Shown in pieces: positions 44,552 through 53,211 of a stretch of 64,000 bases of DNA. A program made the position numbers and the translations under genes. The DNA lies in NCBI GenBank assembly GCA_966211955.1, contig CBIHOF010000009.1, positions 1-64,000 on the forward strand, read 5' to 3'. The notes below the pieces were generated by a model that saw nothing but the letters and a program-made list of their open reading frames with translations, did no database searches and was not told the DNA's origin. Position 1 is the stretch's first letter, and the number at the start of each line of letters is the position of its first letter. The stretch comes from Albitalea sp966211955 (GTDB lineage Bacteria; Pseudomonadota; Gammaproteobacteria; Burkholderiales; Burkholderiaceae_C).

Positions 44552-45457
44552 ATGCGATTGCGCCACATCGAGGTGTTCCAGGCGGTGATGGAGACGGGCA
44601 GCATGAGCGCGGCGGCACGGCTCATTCACCTGACCCAATCGGCCGTCAGCCGCTCGGTTGCCAATGCCGAGCTGCAGCTGGGCTATCCGCTTTTCCACCG
44701 CGTGGGCGCGCGCCTCGTGCCCACCACCGAAGCGCTGACCCTCTTCGAGGAAAGCTCGGCCATCTTCGAGCGGCTGGAGTCGCTCAAGCGCACCGCGCAC
44801 CACCTGAAGAGTGGCGAGCAGGGGCTCTTGCGCATCGCGGCCATCCCGGCGGTGTGCCACAAACTGCTGCCCGATGCGCTCGCGCGCTTCCACCACACGC
44901 ACCCGAACGTCACGGTCGAGGTGCACACGGTGCACAAGCGGCAGATCGCCTCCGAGCTGCTGACGCGCGCGGTCGACGTGGGCTTCGATTACTACACCAT
45001 CACCCACCCCGGCATCCAGGCGCGGTCGCTCGGCACGGGCCCGCTGTACGCCATGCTGCCCGGCCGCCACGCGCGGGCCATCAACGAAGGGCTGTCGCCC
45101 AAGACGCTGGTCAAGCTGCTGTCCGGCCTGCCGGTGGTCGGATTGACCGACGACGACCCGCTGTACATGGCATTCCTGCGCTATTGCGAGCACCAGGGCT
45201 TCAGGCCCACGGGGCGGTTGCTGGTTCAGACCTCCCAGTTGGCTGAAGAGCTGGTGGCGCGCGAGCTCGGCTGGACGGTGGTGGACTTTCGCACCGCCTC
45301 CATGCGCCGCAAGGACGTGGTCGTCACGCCGCTGCAGCCGTACGTGGAATGCGCGATGAATGCCTTCTTCGCCCGGAACCACTCGCCCACCCTGCTTGCC
45401 CGCCGCATGGCCGACACGGTGAAGGCGGTGCTGCGCGAAGGCAGCGCCGCGACCTGA
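44552..45457 (+). CDS. LysR-family transcriptional regulator
   Basis: 301 residues: HTH (EVFQAVMETGSMSAAARLIHLTQSAVSRSV) and LysR effector domain (LLRIAAIPAVCHKLLPDALARFH, GLPVVGLTDDDPL). Divergent from the asparaginase gene with 137 nt between starts, so asparaginase is the likely target. The start at 44552 gives the canonical MRLRHIEVF opening. Confidence 0.92.
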   Translation: MRLRHIEVFQAVMETGSMSAAARLIHLTQSAVSRSVANAELQLGYPLFHRVGARLVPTTEALTLFEESSAIFERLESLKRTAHHLKSGEQGLLRIAAIPAVCHKLLPDALARFHHTHPNVTVEVHTVHKRQIASELLTRAVDVGFDYYTITHPGIQARSLGTGPLYAMLPGRHARAINEGLSPKTLVKLLSGLPVVGLTDDDPLYMAFLRYCEHQGFRPTGRLLVQTSQLAEELVARELGWTVVDFRTASMRRKDVVVTPLQPYVECAMNAFFARNHSPTLLARRMADTVKAVLREGSAAT

Positions 45458-45557
45458 ACGCCGGGCCCCGGATGCCCCCGACGGGCATACCGATTGCCGC
45501 TTCCTTCCTCGCGGTTGAACGCGCAAACGGATGCGCGCGCCTCGAAGGAGATGCCCC

Positions 45558-47339
45558 TTGGAATTTGCCTACCCCCGCCCGCAACTCCAGCGTGCGAACT
45601 GGACCTCGCTCAACGGCCCCTGGCGCTTTCGGTACGACGACGAGCGCGCCTTCTCGCATCCCGGCCAGCTCGACCGTTGGCCGCAGGAAATCACCGTGCC
45701 CTTCGCGCCGGAGTCGCGCGCGAGCGGCATCGCCGACCAGGGCTTTCATGCCTGCTGCTGGTACCAGCGAGACTTTGCATGCGCACCGGGCGACGACCGG
45801 GTCATCCTGCGCTTCGGCGCGGTCGACTATGTGGCCCGTGTCTGGGTCAACGGCCGGCTGGCCGTGACGCACGAGGGCGGCCACACGCCCTTCTGGGCCG
45901 ACATCACTTCGCTGCTCGACCCCTCGGGCACGCAGGTGGTGACGGTGCAGGTGGACGACGACCCGCAGGATCTCGCCAAGCCGCGCGGCAAGCAGGACTG
46001 GCAGCGCGAGCCGCATTCCATCTGGTATCCGCGCACCACCGGCATCTGGCAGACGGTGTGGCTAGAGCGCGTGGCGCGCACCTACATCGAGAAGATCCGC
46101 TGGACACCGCAGGTCGAGGGCTTCGGCATCGGCTTCGAGGCGCGCATCATCGGCGATGCTGCGGACGACCTGTGGATCGACATCTCGCTGCGCCACGGGC
46201 AACGGCTGCTCGCGCACGACCGCTACCAGGTGGTGGACCGCGAGGTCGACCGCTTCATCATCCTGTCCGACCCCGGCATCGACGACTACCGAAACGAGCT
46301 CCTCTGGAGCCCCGAGCGGCCCACGCTGCTGGACGCGACCATCCGCCTGATACGCGGCGAGCAGGTGATCGACGAGTTCCAGTCGTACACCGCCCTGCGC
46401 TCGGTCAACGTGCTGCGCGACCGTTTCATGCTCAACGGCCGGCCCTACACGCTGCGCCTCGTGCTCGACCAGGGCTACTGGCCCGAGACGCTGATGACCG
46501 CGCCCGGCGACGAAGCCCTGAAGCGCGACGTGGAGCTCGTCAAGGCCATGGGCTTCAACGGCGTGCGCAAGCACCAGAAGATCGAGGACCCGCGCTACCT
46601 TTACTGGGCCGACCGGCTGGGCATCGTGGTGTGGGAAGAGATGCCCTCGGCCTATCGATTCACGCGCAGCGCCATCAAGCGCACGGTGCGCGAATGGACG
46701 GAAGCCATCGAGCGCGACTACAGCCACCCCTGCGTGATCGTGTGGGTGCCCTTCAATGAGAGCTGGGGCGTGCCCGAGCTCACCGCGGTGGGCAAGCAGC
46801 GGCATGCCGTGGAGGCGCTGTACCACCTGACCAAGACGCTGGACTCGACGCGCCCGGTCATCGGCAACGACGGCTGGGAAAGCAGCGCCACCGACATCAT
46901 CGGCATCCACGACTATGACGCGAACATCGAGCACATGCGCCAGCGCTACGGCGCGGAGATCAAGGCGGAGCAGCTCTTCGACCGGCGGCGGCCGGGCGGG
47001 CGCATCCTCACGCTCGATGGCTACCCGCACCGCGGCCAGCCCATCATGCTCACCGAGTTCGGCGGCATCGCCTACGTGAAGAAGCCCGAGCCCGGCGTCA
47101 AGCAGACATGGGGCTACACCGTCGCAAAGGACGACGAGAGCTTCCAGAAGATGTACTGCGAGCTGATGGACTGCATCATCCACACGGCGCTCTTCTCGGG
47201 CTTTTGCTACACGCAGTTCGCCGACACCTTCCAGGAAGCCAACGGCCTGCTCTGCGCCGACCGCACGCCGAAGATCCCGATCGAGGTGATCGCGAAAGCC
47301 ACCCGGGCCTCGCGCACGCACATCCCCGGAGGCGTGTAG
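45558..47339 (+). CDS. Glycoside hydrolase family 2 (beta-galactosidase-like)
   Basis: 593 residues. Sugar-binding domain (LNGPWRFRYDDE, YVARVWVNGRLAVTHEGGHTPFWADIT), an immunoglobulin-like domain and a TIM barrel with acid/base Glu401 (VPFNESWG) and nucleophile Glu500 (LTEFGG). The frame extends upstream, but TTG at 45558 is chosen because AAGGAG lies exactly 7 nt before it and the product starts like family members. No signal peptide, so it acts in the cytoplasm. galT follows 2 nt downstream, which suggests a galactoside substrate. Confidence 0.9.
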   Translation: MEFAYPRPQLQRANWTSLNGPWRFRYDDERAFSHPGQLDRWPQEITVPFAPESRASGIADQGFHACCWYQRDFACAPGDDRVILRFGAVDYVARVWVNGRLAVTHEGGHTPFWADITSLLDPSGTQVVTVQVDDDPQDLAKPRGKQDWQREPHSIWYPRTTGIWQTVWLERVARTYIEKIRWTPQVEGFGIGFEARIIGDAADDLWIDISLRHGQRLLAHDRYQVVDREVDRFIILSDPGIDDYRNELLWSPERPTLLDATIRLIRGEQVIDEFQSYTALRSVNVLRDRFMLNGRPYTLRLVLDQGYWPETLMTAPGDEALKRDVELVKAMGFNGVRKHQKIEDPRYLYWADRLGIVVWEEMPSAYRFTRSAIKRTVREWTEAIERDYSHPCVIVWVPFNESWGVPELTAVGKQRHAVEALYHLTKTLDSTRPVIGNDGWESSATDIIGIHDYDANIEHMRQRYGAEIKAEQLFDRRRPGGRILTLDGYPHRGQPIMLTEFGGIAYVKKPEPGVKQTWGYTVAKDDESFQKMYCELMDCIIHTALFSGFCYTQFADTFQEANGLLCADRTPKIPIEVIAKATRASRTHIPGGV

Positions 47340-47341
47340 CC

Positions 47342-48427
47342 ATGGTCACCGTCGAACTCACCAAGCCCGACGGACGCCGACTCACGCTCTATGCGCGCGA
47401 GCCCTTCACGCCCGAGGGCGGCGCACCCAGCCCCTTCGCGCAGCCGCTTGCCGCAAGCGCGCACCTTCGCTGGCATCCGCTGCGCGGCGAGTGGATCACG
47501 TACGCGGCCTACCGGCAGGGCCGCACGTTTCTTCCGCCGCCCGAGTACAACCCGCTCGCGCCCACCACCGATCCGACGCATCCGACCGAAGTGCCGCCGG
47601 GCAGCTGGGACGTCGCGGTGTTCGACAACCGCTTCCCGTCGCTGGGCGGCCCTTCGATCGAGCCGCCGGCGCTCATCGTGCCGACGGCGCCGGCCACCGG
47701 CCACTGCGAGGTGGTGGTGTTCACCAAGGACGCGACGTCCTCGCTGGGCGCGCTGCCGCTGTCGCACATCGAGCTGCTGCTGCGGGTCTGGGGCGACCGC
47801 ACCAGCCGGCTCGCGCAGCGCGGCGACATCGCCTATGTGCTGCCCTTCGAGAACCGCGGCGCCGAGGTGGGCGTGACGCTGCACCATCCGCACGGCCAGA
47901 TCTACGCCTACCCGGTGGTGCCGCCGGTGCCCGCGCGCATGCAGCAGCAGGCGCTCGCGCATTTCGAATCCACCGGCACCGGCCTGCTGTACGAACTCAT
48001 CGGCGAGGAGCTGCGTGCTCGCGAACGCATGCTCTACGAAGGCCCGCATGCGGTCGCCTTCGTGCCGGTGTGCGCGCGCTACCCCTACGAGGTGTGGGTC
48101 GCGCCCATCGAGCCGGTGGAGCACTTCGCGCAGCTGAGCGGCGCGCAGCGCGCGGACCTGGCGCGTGCCTTGAAGACGGTGCTGCTGAAGTTCGACGGAC
48201 TGTGGCAACGGCCCTTCCCCTACCTGATGGCCTGGTACCAGGCGCCCACCGACGGCAAGCCGCACCCTGAGTCGCACCTGCATGCGGAGTTCTATCCGCC
48301 ATACCGCACGCGGGATCGGCTCAAGTATCTCGCCGGCACCGAGCTGGCCGCCGGCTTCTTCGCCATGGACGCGCTGCCCGAGGAGAAGGCGCGCGAACTG
48401 CAGGCTGTGGAGGTGAGCCTCTCATGA
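47342..48427 (+). CDS. galT: Galactose-1-phosphate uridylyltransferase
   Basis: Leloir-pathway enzyme exchanging UMP between UDP-glucose and galactose 1-phosphate. The 361-residue protein has the active-site HPHGQIYAYP with nucleophile His184, plus VVFTKDATSSLGALPLSHIELLLRVW and the C-terminal HLHAEFYPP metal site. It starts 2 nt after the GH2 stop and overlaps galK by 4 nt. No galE epimerase is adjacent. Confidence 0.94.
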   Translation: MVTVELTKPDGRRLTLYAREPFTPEGGAPSPFAQPLAASAHLRWHPLRGEWITYAAYRQGRTFLPPPEYNPLAPTTDPTHPTEVPPGSWDVAVFDNRFPSLGGPSIEPPALIVPTAPATGHCEVVVFTKDATSSLGALPLSHIELLLRVWGDRTSRLAQRGDIAYVLPFENRGAEVGVTLHHPHGQIYAYPVVPPVPARMQQQALAHFESTGTGLLYELIGEELRARERMLYEGPHAVAFVPVCARYPYEVWVAPIEPVEHFAQLSGAQRADLARALKTVLLKFDGLWQRPFPYLMAWYQAPTDGKPHPESHLHAEFYPPYRTRDRLKYLAGTELAAGFFAMDALPEEKARELQAVEVSLS

Positions 48428-49542
48428 ACACGCAGTCCGAAACCCACAGGCACGACGCATTCCATGCCGTCTTCGGCCACGACGCGGATGTCGTGGCGAG
48501 TGCGCCCGGACGCGTGAACCTGCTCGGCGAACACACCGACTACAACGACGGGCACGTGCTGCCCATCGCCATTGCGCAGCGCACCACGGTGGCGATGCGC
48601 CGCGCGGACGATGGCGGCATCACGCTGCATGCGCACGGCGTGGGCCGAGCACGATTCAGCCTTCAGCAGCCGCCTGCCGATCACTTCGCCAGCTACGTGT
48701 ACGGCTGCCTGATCGAGGCAAGCACAACGGGCGTCGTGGTGCCGCGATCGCTCGAGGTGCATGTGCAATCGGACGTCCCCATGGGCGTGGGCCTGTCGTC
48801 CAGCGCGGCGCTGGAGGTGGCCACGTTGCGAGCACTGCGCGAGCTGACCGGCGCGTCGATGGACGACGTGCGCATCGCGCAGCTCGCGCAGTCGGCGGAG
48901 ATCGAGCATGCCGGCGTGCGCTGCGGAATCATGGACCAGATGGCGTCCAGCCTGTGCGACACGCAGCGCGCACTGTGGCTGGACACGCGCACGCTGGAGC
49001 GGCGCCTCGTGCCGCTGCCGCACGGGGCCGCAGTGCTGGTGCTCGATTCAGGCATCTCGCGACAGCTCGCGACGAGCGGGTACAACGAGCGTCGCGCCGA
49101 GTGCGAAGAGGCTGCGAGGCTTCTGGGCGTGCACTCGCTGCGTGACGTGGACGACCCGTCCGTGGCAGATGCACTACCCGACAAGCTGCGCCGCCGGGTC
49201 AAGCATGTGGTGACGGAGAACGCGCGCGTGCTGCTGGCGGTGAACACCACTGACCCGCGCGACTTCGGCCTCTTGATGAACGCCTCGCACGACAGCCTGC
49301 GCGACGACTACGAGGTGTCGGTGCCGCCGCTGGACCAGCTGGTCGATCTGCTGCGGCTCAGCCCCTACGTGTTCGGCGCCCGGCTCACCGGCGCCGGCTT
49401 CGGCGGCGCCTGCGTGGCGTTGTGCGAAGAAAGCGCCGTGCTGCACGTGGCGCGTGACGTGCTGGCGGCCTATGCGTGGTTGGGGCAGTCGGGGCGCGTG
49501 CTGGTGCCGCCGCAGGGAGAAACCAATCCCCGTTCGGGCTGA
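48424..49542 (+). CDS. galK: Galactokinase
   Basis: Phosphorylates galactose to galactose 1-phosphate. The 372-residue GHMP kinase has APGRVNLLGEHTDYNDGHVLP (27-47), the ATP loop PMGVGLSSSAALE (119-131) and GRMxGAGFGG-type motif LTGAGFGGACVAL. Its ATG overlaps the galT stop. The last codons and stop codon lie inside a repeat element, so the C-terminus (NPRSG) may be recently altered. Confidence 0.94.
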   Translation: MNTQSETHRHDAFHAVFGHDADVVASAPGRVNLLGEHTDYNDGHVLPIAIAQRTTVAMRRADDGGITLHAHGVGRARFSLQQPPADHFASYVYGCLIEASTTGVVVPRSLEVHVQSDVPMGVGLSSSAALEVATLRALRELTGASMDDVRIAQLAQSAEIEHAGVRCGIMDQMASSLCDTQRALWLDTRTLERRLVPLPHGAAVLVLDSGISRQLATSGYNERRAECEEAARLLGVHSLRDVDDPSVADALPDKLRRRVKHVVTENARVLLAVNTTDPRDFGLLMNASHDSLRDDYEVSVPPLDQLVDLLRLSPYVFGARLTGAGFGGACVALCEESAVLHVARDVLAAYAWLGQSGRVLVPPQGETNPRSG

Positions 49543-49602
49543 GCTTGTCGAAGCCCCCGCTGGGCCGTCGGCTCTGGCATCGACCAGCTGAGCCCGACCG
49601 TA
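49528..49602. repeat. REP-like element overlapping the end of galK
   Basis: CCCCGTTCGGGCTGAGCTTG (49529-49548) followed by TCGAAGC is the well-known GTTCGGGCTGAGC-TTGTCGAAG type of dispersed repeat; an imperfect inverted partner (CAGCTGAGCCCGACCG, 49586-49601) closes the element. The TGA stop of galK is supplied by it. It lies between convergent galK and the GH1-RmlD gene. Confidence 0.6.
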
Positions 49603-49615
49603 GTGGATGGCCTTC

Positions 49616-51814
49616 TCACGCCACCAGCCTCATCGCATCCGGCTCGTCCGCGCTGCCTTCATCCGCCGGCAGCACGTCCTCTTCCATCTCCACCAGATAG
49701 CGCGACAAGGCATCTTCCAGCGTGGGCATGATGCGGCCGCGCTCGCTGTCGAGCACCACCCGCGATGGACGCGTCGCCCACTGGCCGAGCGTGGCCGCTG
49801 GCACTGCATCGATGAGCGAGCAGTCCAGCACTGCGGCCGTGGCCGCCATTTGCGCAAGCTCGGCCCAGCTCGCGCTGCCTTGATTGGCCAGGTGCCAGAT
49901 GCCGCACTCGCCGTCGATGAGCAGGTCCAGCGAGCACATCACCAGGTCGCGCACGTAGGTGGGCGAGACGACCTGGTCGCAGGCCGCCTGCCAGCGCTCG
50001 CCGCGGCGCAGTGCTTCCAGGCCCATCGTGAGGAAGTTGTGGCGATCCCACGGCCCGAAGAATGCAGCCGTGCGCACCATCAGCGCATCGGGGGCCGCAT
50101 GCAGCACGCGCCGCTCGGCCTCGGCCTTGGCTTCACCGTAGGCATTGAGCGGCCGGGGCGCATCGCTCTCGACATACGCACCCTCCTTCGCACCGTCGAA
50201 CACCAGGTCGCTCGAGAAGGCCAGCAATTTCACGCCGTGGCGTGCGCAGGCCGCCGCCAGCGTGGCCGGCCCGAGCATGTTTTCGCGCCATTGCCGCGGC
50301 TGCTGCTCGGCCTCGTCCACGCGCACGAAGCCGGCGGCATTGACGAGCGCCCACGGCCGCCAGCGCAACAGCGCGGCGTCCACCGAAGCCGCATCGGCGA
50401 TGTCCATGTCGGTTCGGCTGAGCAGCCGGTACGGCAGGCCGCGCATGTGGCACAGGTGCGCGAAGGCGCGGCCCAGCGTGCCGGTGGCGCCGGCAATGAG
50501 CAGCGGCCTGCCGTTCATCGCGATGGCCTGCGGCTCACCGTGCGTCGGGTAGAGAAAGCGCAAGGATCGCTGCCACCAGCCGCTGCCCTGCGCGACCGGG
50601 TGCGTCGGCGCATGCTCTCGCGCGAGTTCGCGCACCGTGGCGGCAAGCGCCGTGGGGCGCGGCGGATCGCTGCGCACGTCCCACATGCCCGATTCATAGC
50701 GGCCGGTGTAGTGCGTCACCAGGCTGTCCCAATCCTGCGTGCCGAAGGCAGCCCAGGCAGTCATCGCGCGGATGTCCCGGCCTTCGTGCCGCAACTCGCG
50801 CAAGGCTTGCCATGTCTGCGTCAGCCAGCGAATCTGCTCCTCGCGCGTGCAGCCGAGGTGGCATTCGGTGAGCGCCACCGGCCGGCCATAGCGCCCGCAG
50901 GCTTCGCGCAGCCTCGCCTTGATGCCGCCTGCGAGCATGCCGTGCACGCGCACGGTCTCGGTGTCGACATAGCGATGGCGGCGGTTGCCGCCATGCAGGC
51001 GGCGCGGGTAGTTGGCGAGCCTGTCGTCCAGAAAGCGCTCGCTGGTGACGTAGTGGTTGATGCCGACGATGTCCGGCACGCACGGCGCCTGCACGAACGC
51101 CATCAGCTCTTCTTCGCTCGCGCCGTGGCGGCGCAGATAGCGCCACATGCGATGTTGCCGATCGACGCGGCCGCACAGCAGGTCGAAGCCGAGCCAGCGC
51201 CGTTCGTTCTCGAAGTTGGCCTGGTACTGCAGCCGCGGCATCGACTGCGTGAAGCCGAGGTCGTCAGTCTGCACGAGCTTGGCCGATGGGTTGATCTCAC
51301 GCACGGCACGCATCGCGAGCACCGTCGCACGCACCTGGATCAGCAGCGCACGCACGAAGCTGCCGTCCTCGCGGTGGTGCGGGTACCACACGCCGTACAG
51401 CGCGGAGAAGCGCGCCGTGGTCAGCGGCTCGTTGATCGGCGTCCAGGTGTCGATGTCGGGATAGCGCTGCGCGGCCGCGCGGGCAAATCGCGCCACGCCC
51501 TCGGCGAAGTCATCGGCCAGAAGGTTCGTGTGCGGCGGCCCGCTGCCGTGGTGCACCAGCCCCGCGATGAATGGCAGCTTCAGCTCGCGCAGCCGCGCGA
51601 TGCGCTCGTCGGCCCAGCACCAGTCGAAGCCGTCGCCTGCATGGCATCGCTCCCACAGCAGCGGGAACCGGATGCGCGCGACGTTAAGGCTTGCGAGCCG
51701 GTCGAGGTCATCCAACCGGTGTGCGAAGCCTGTCTCCACCAGTTGGTCGCGGTAGTTGTCGCCGACCCGGTTGTGTGTGCACTCCGGGCCCGCCCAAAGT
51801 TCCAGAGGCGTCAT
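49616..51814 (-). CDS. GH1-like / dTDP-4-dehydrorhamnose reductase-like fusion protein
   Basis: 732 residues in two parts. Residues 1-410 form a family-1 glycosidase-like barrel with NEP (128-130, acid/base Glu129) and TEC (Glu317 where the nucleophile is expected). From about 436 follows an NAD(P)-dependent RmlD-like short-chain reductase: GATGTLG (442-448), VNAAGFVRVDEAE, SSDLVFDG and the YGEAK catalytic pair (Tyr559, Lys563). Together they suggest synthesis or remodelling of a deoxy-sugar glycan, with the GH1 part perhaps acting as a transglycosylase. It overlaps glf by 4 nt (ATGA). Confidence 0.85.
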   Translation of the reverse strand: MTPLELWAGPECTHNRVGDNYRDQLVETGFAHRLDDLDRLASLNVARIRFPLLWERCHAGDGFDWCWADERIARLRELKLPFIAGLVHHGSGPPHTNLLADDFAEGVARFARAAAQRYPDIDTWTPINEPLTTARFSALYGVWYPHHREDGSFVRALLIQVRATVLAMRAVREINPSAKLVQTDDLGFTQSMPRLQYQANFENERRWLGFDLLCGRVDRQHRMWRYLRRHGASEEELMAFVQAPCVPDIVGINHYVTSERFLDDRLANYPRRLHGGNRRHRYVDTETVRVHGMLAGGIKARLREACGRYGRPVALTECHLGCTREEQIRWLTQTWQALRELRHEGRDIRAMTAWAAFGTQDWDSLVTHYTGRYESGMWDVRSDPPRPTALAATVRELAREHAPTHPVAQGSGWWQRSLRFLYPTHGEPQAIAMNGRPLLIAGATGTLGRAFAHLCHMRGLPYRLLSRTDMDIADAASVDAALLRWRPWALVNAAGFVRVDEAEQQPRQWRENMLGPATLAAACARHGVKLLAFSSDLVFDGAKEGAYVESDAPRPLNAYGEAKAEAERRVLHAAPDALMVRTAAFFGPWDRHNFLTMGLEALRRGERWQAACDQVVSPTYVRDLVMCSLDLLIDGECGIWHLANQGSASWAELAQMAATAAVLDCSLIDAVPAATLGQWATRPSRVVLDSERGRIMPTLEDALSRYLVEMEEDVLPADEGSADEPDAMRLVA

Positions 51815-53043
51815 TCCTGGGTCACGGTGACCCGCGCATCGGCCGTGCCTGCCGCACCGGTGGCGATCAGGGGCACGTCGACCGCCTGCTCATGGCGCTT
51901 GCGCAGCCGCTTGAAGGCCGCGAGCGATTGGCCCACGACCTGGTCCATGTTGTAGTACTTGTAGGTGGCCAGCCGACCCACGAAGGTCACGTTGTCCAGG
52001 GCTTCGGCATCTTCTTCATAGCGCTTGTAGATCGCGGTGTTCTCGGCGCGCGGCACGGGGTAGTACGGGTCGCCCTCGGCACAGGGAAATTCATAGACCA
52101 CCGAGGTCGTCGGATGCTGTTGCCCCGTGATGTGCTTGAACTCGCTGATGCGGGTGTAGCCGTAGTCGTTCGGGTAGTTGACCGTGCCCACCGCCTGGAA
52201 CTGCTCGCGCGGGATGTTCTGGTGCTCGAAGCGCAGGCTGCGATACGGCAGCTTGCCGTGCTTGAAGTTGAAGAAGGCGTCGATGGGCCCGGTGTAGACC
52301 ATGTGCTTCCAGGGAACGATTTCCACGATCTCGCGGTAGTCGGTGTTGAGCATCACCTTGATGTTGGGGTGGTCCAGCATCTTCTCGAACATGCGGGTGT
52401 AGCCGTGCAGCGGCATCGCCTGGAAGACGTCGGAGAAATAGCGGTCGTCGCGGTTGGTGCGCGTGGGCACGCGCGCGGTGACGCTTGCGTCCAGCTCGGA
52501 CGGGTCCAGCCCCCACTGCTTGCGCGTGTAGCCGCGGAAGAACTTGTTGTACAGGTCGCGCCCGACCTTGTTCACCACCACGTCCTCGGAGGTGGCGATG
52601 CGGTCCTTCTTTTCGGCGACCGATTCGAGCCACTCTTCCATCTCGAAGGAAGTGAGGTTCAGGCCGTAGAGGCGGTTCACCGTGTCCAGGTTGATGGGCA
52701 GCGGTACGTTCTGCCCGTCAACGTTGGCCAGCACCCGGTGCTGGTAAGGCCGCCACGCGGTGAACCGCGAGAGATGGTCGAAGATCTCCGCGGAATTGGT
52801 GTGAAAGATGTGCGGACCATAGGGGTGGATCAGCACCCCGTGGTCGTCGTAGCGGTCATATGCATTGCCGCCGATGTGCGGTCGCTTGTCCACGATCAGC
52901 ACGCGCTGGCCCAGCTCGCGCGCCAAGCGTTCGGCGAGCACGCTTCCGGCAAAGCCGGCACCGACGATCAGATAGTCAAAACCCTGTTGGCCCGGAAGGG
53001 CCGCCCAAGCGGCGTCCTTCGGGCCGGTACTGCCCTTGTCCAT
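51811..53043 (-). CDS. glf: UDP-galactopyranose mutase
   Basis: Flavoenzyme converting UDP-galactopyranose to UDP-galactofuranose, the donor for Galf-containing surface glycans. The 410-residue protein has the FAD motif IVGAGFAGS (26-34), GGNAYDRYDDHGVLIHPYGPHIFHT, FFRGYTRKQWGL, PNDYGYTRISEFKH and ATYKYYNMDQVVGQSL. The start at 53043 has AGGAG 5 nt upstream. It is coupled to the GH1-RmlD gene; no glycosyltransferase is adjacent. Confidence 0.95.
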   Translation of the reverse strand: MDKGSTGPKDAAWAALPGQQGFDYLIVGAGFAGSVLAERLARELGQRVLIVDKRPHIGGNAYDRYDDHGVLIHPYGPHIFHTNSAEIFDHLSRFTAWRPYQHRVLANVDGQNVPLPINLDTVNRLYGLNLTSFEMEEWLESVAEKKDRIATSEDVVVNKVGRDLYNKFFRGYTRKQWGLDPSELDASVTARVPTRTNRDDRYFSDVFQAMPLHGYTRMFEKMLDHPNIKVMLNTDYREIVEIVPWKHMVYTGPIDAFFNFKHGKLPYRSLRFEHQNIPREQFQAVGTVNYPNDYGYTRISEFKHITGQQHPTTSVVYEFPCAEGDPYYPVPRAENTAIYKRYEEDAEALDNVTFVGRLATYKYYNMDQVVGQSLAAFKRLRKRHEQAVDVPLIATGAAGTADARVTVTQE

Positions 53044-53062
53044 GCATGCTCCTGGTGAGGCG

Positions 53063-53084
53063 CGCGGCCCTGACACGGGCCGCG
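53063..53084 (-). promoter_or_regulatory. Hairpin in the glf leader
   Basis: CGCGGCCC and GGGCCGCG form a perfect 8-bp stem with a TGACAC loop, 19 nt upstream of the glf start and before its ribosome site. No T-tract follows, so a regulatory or RNA-stability role is more likely than termination. Confidence 0.35.
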
Positions 53085-53211
53085 AGATGCATACAAACGG
53101 CAAGCGGTATTCCCGCCACCGCCGCCCGCTGCGAGCGCACGCGGCCAAAGGAGGAATTACATGAGGCGGTATTTGGCCGTGTAAACGAAACGTGCCATCA
53201 CAGCTTGTGCG

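Noticed and set aside
45551..45553. ATG as start of the GH2 gene
   Set aside because: It is out of frame with the protein; TTG at 45558 is in frame with ideal spacing from AAGGAG.
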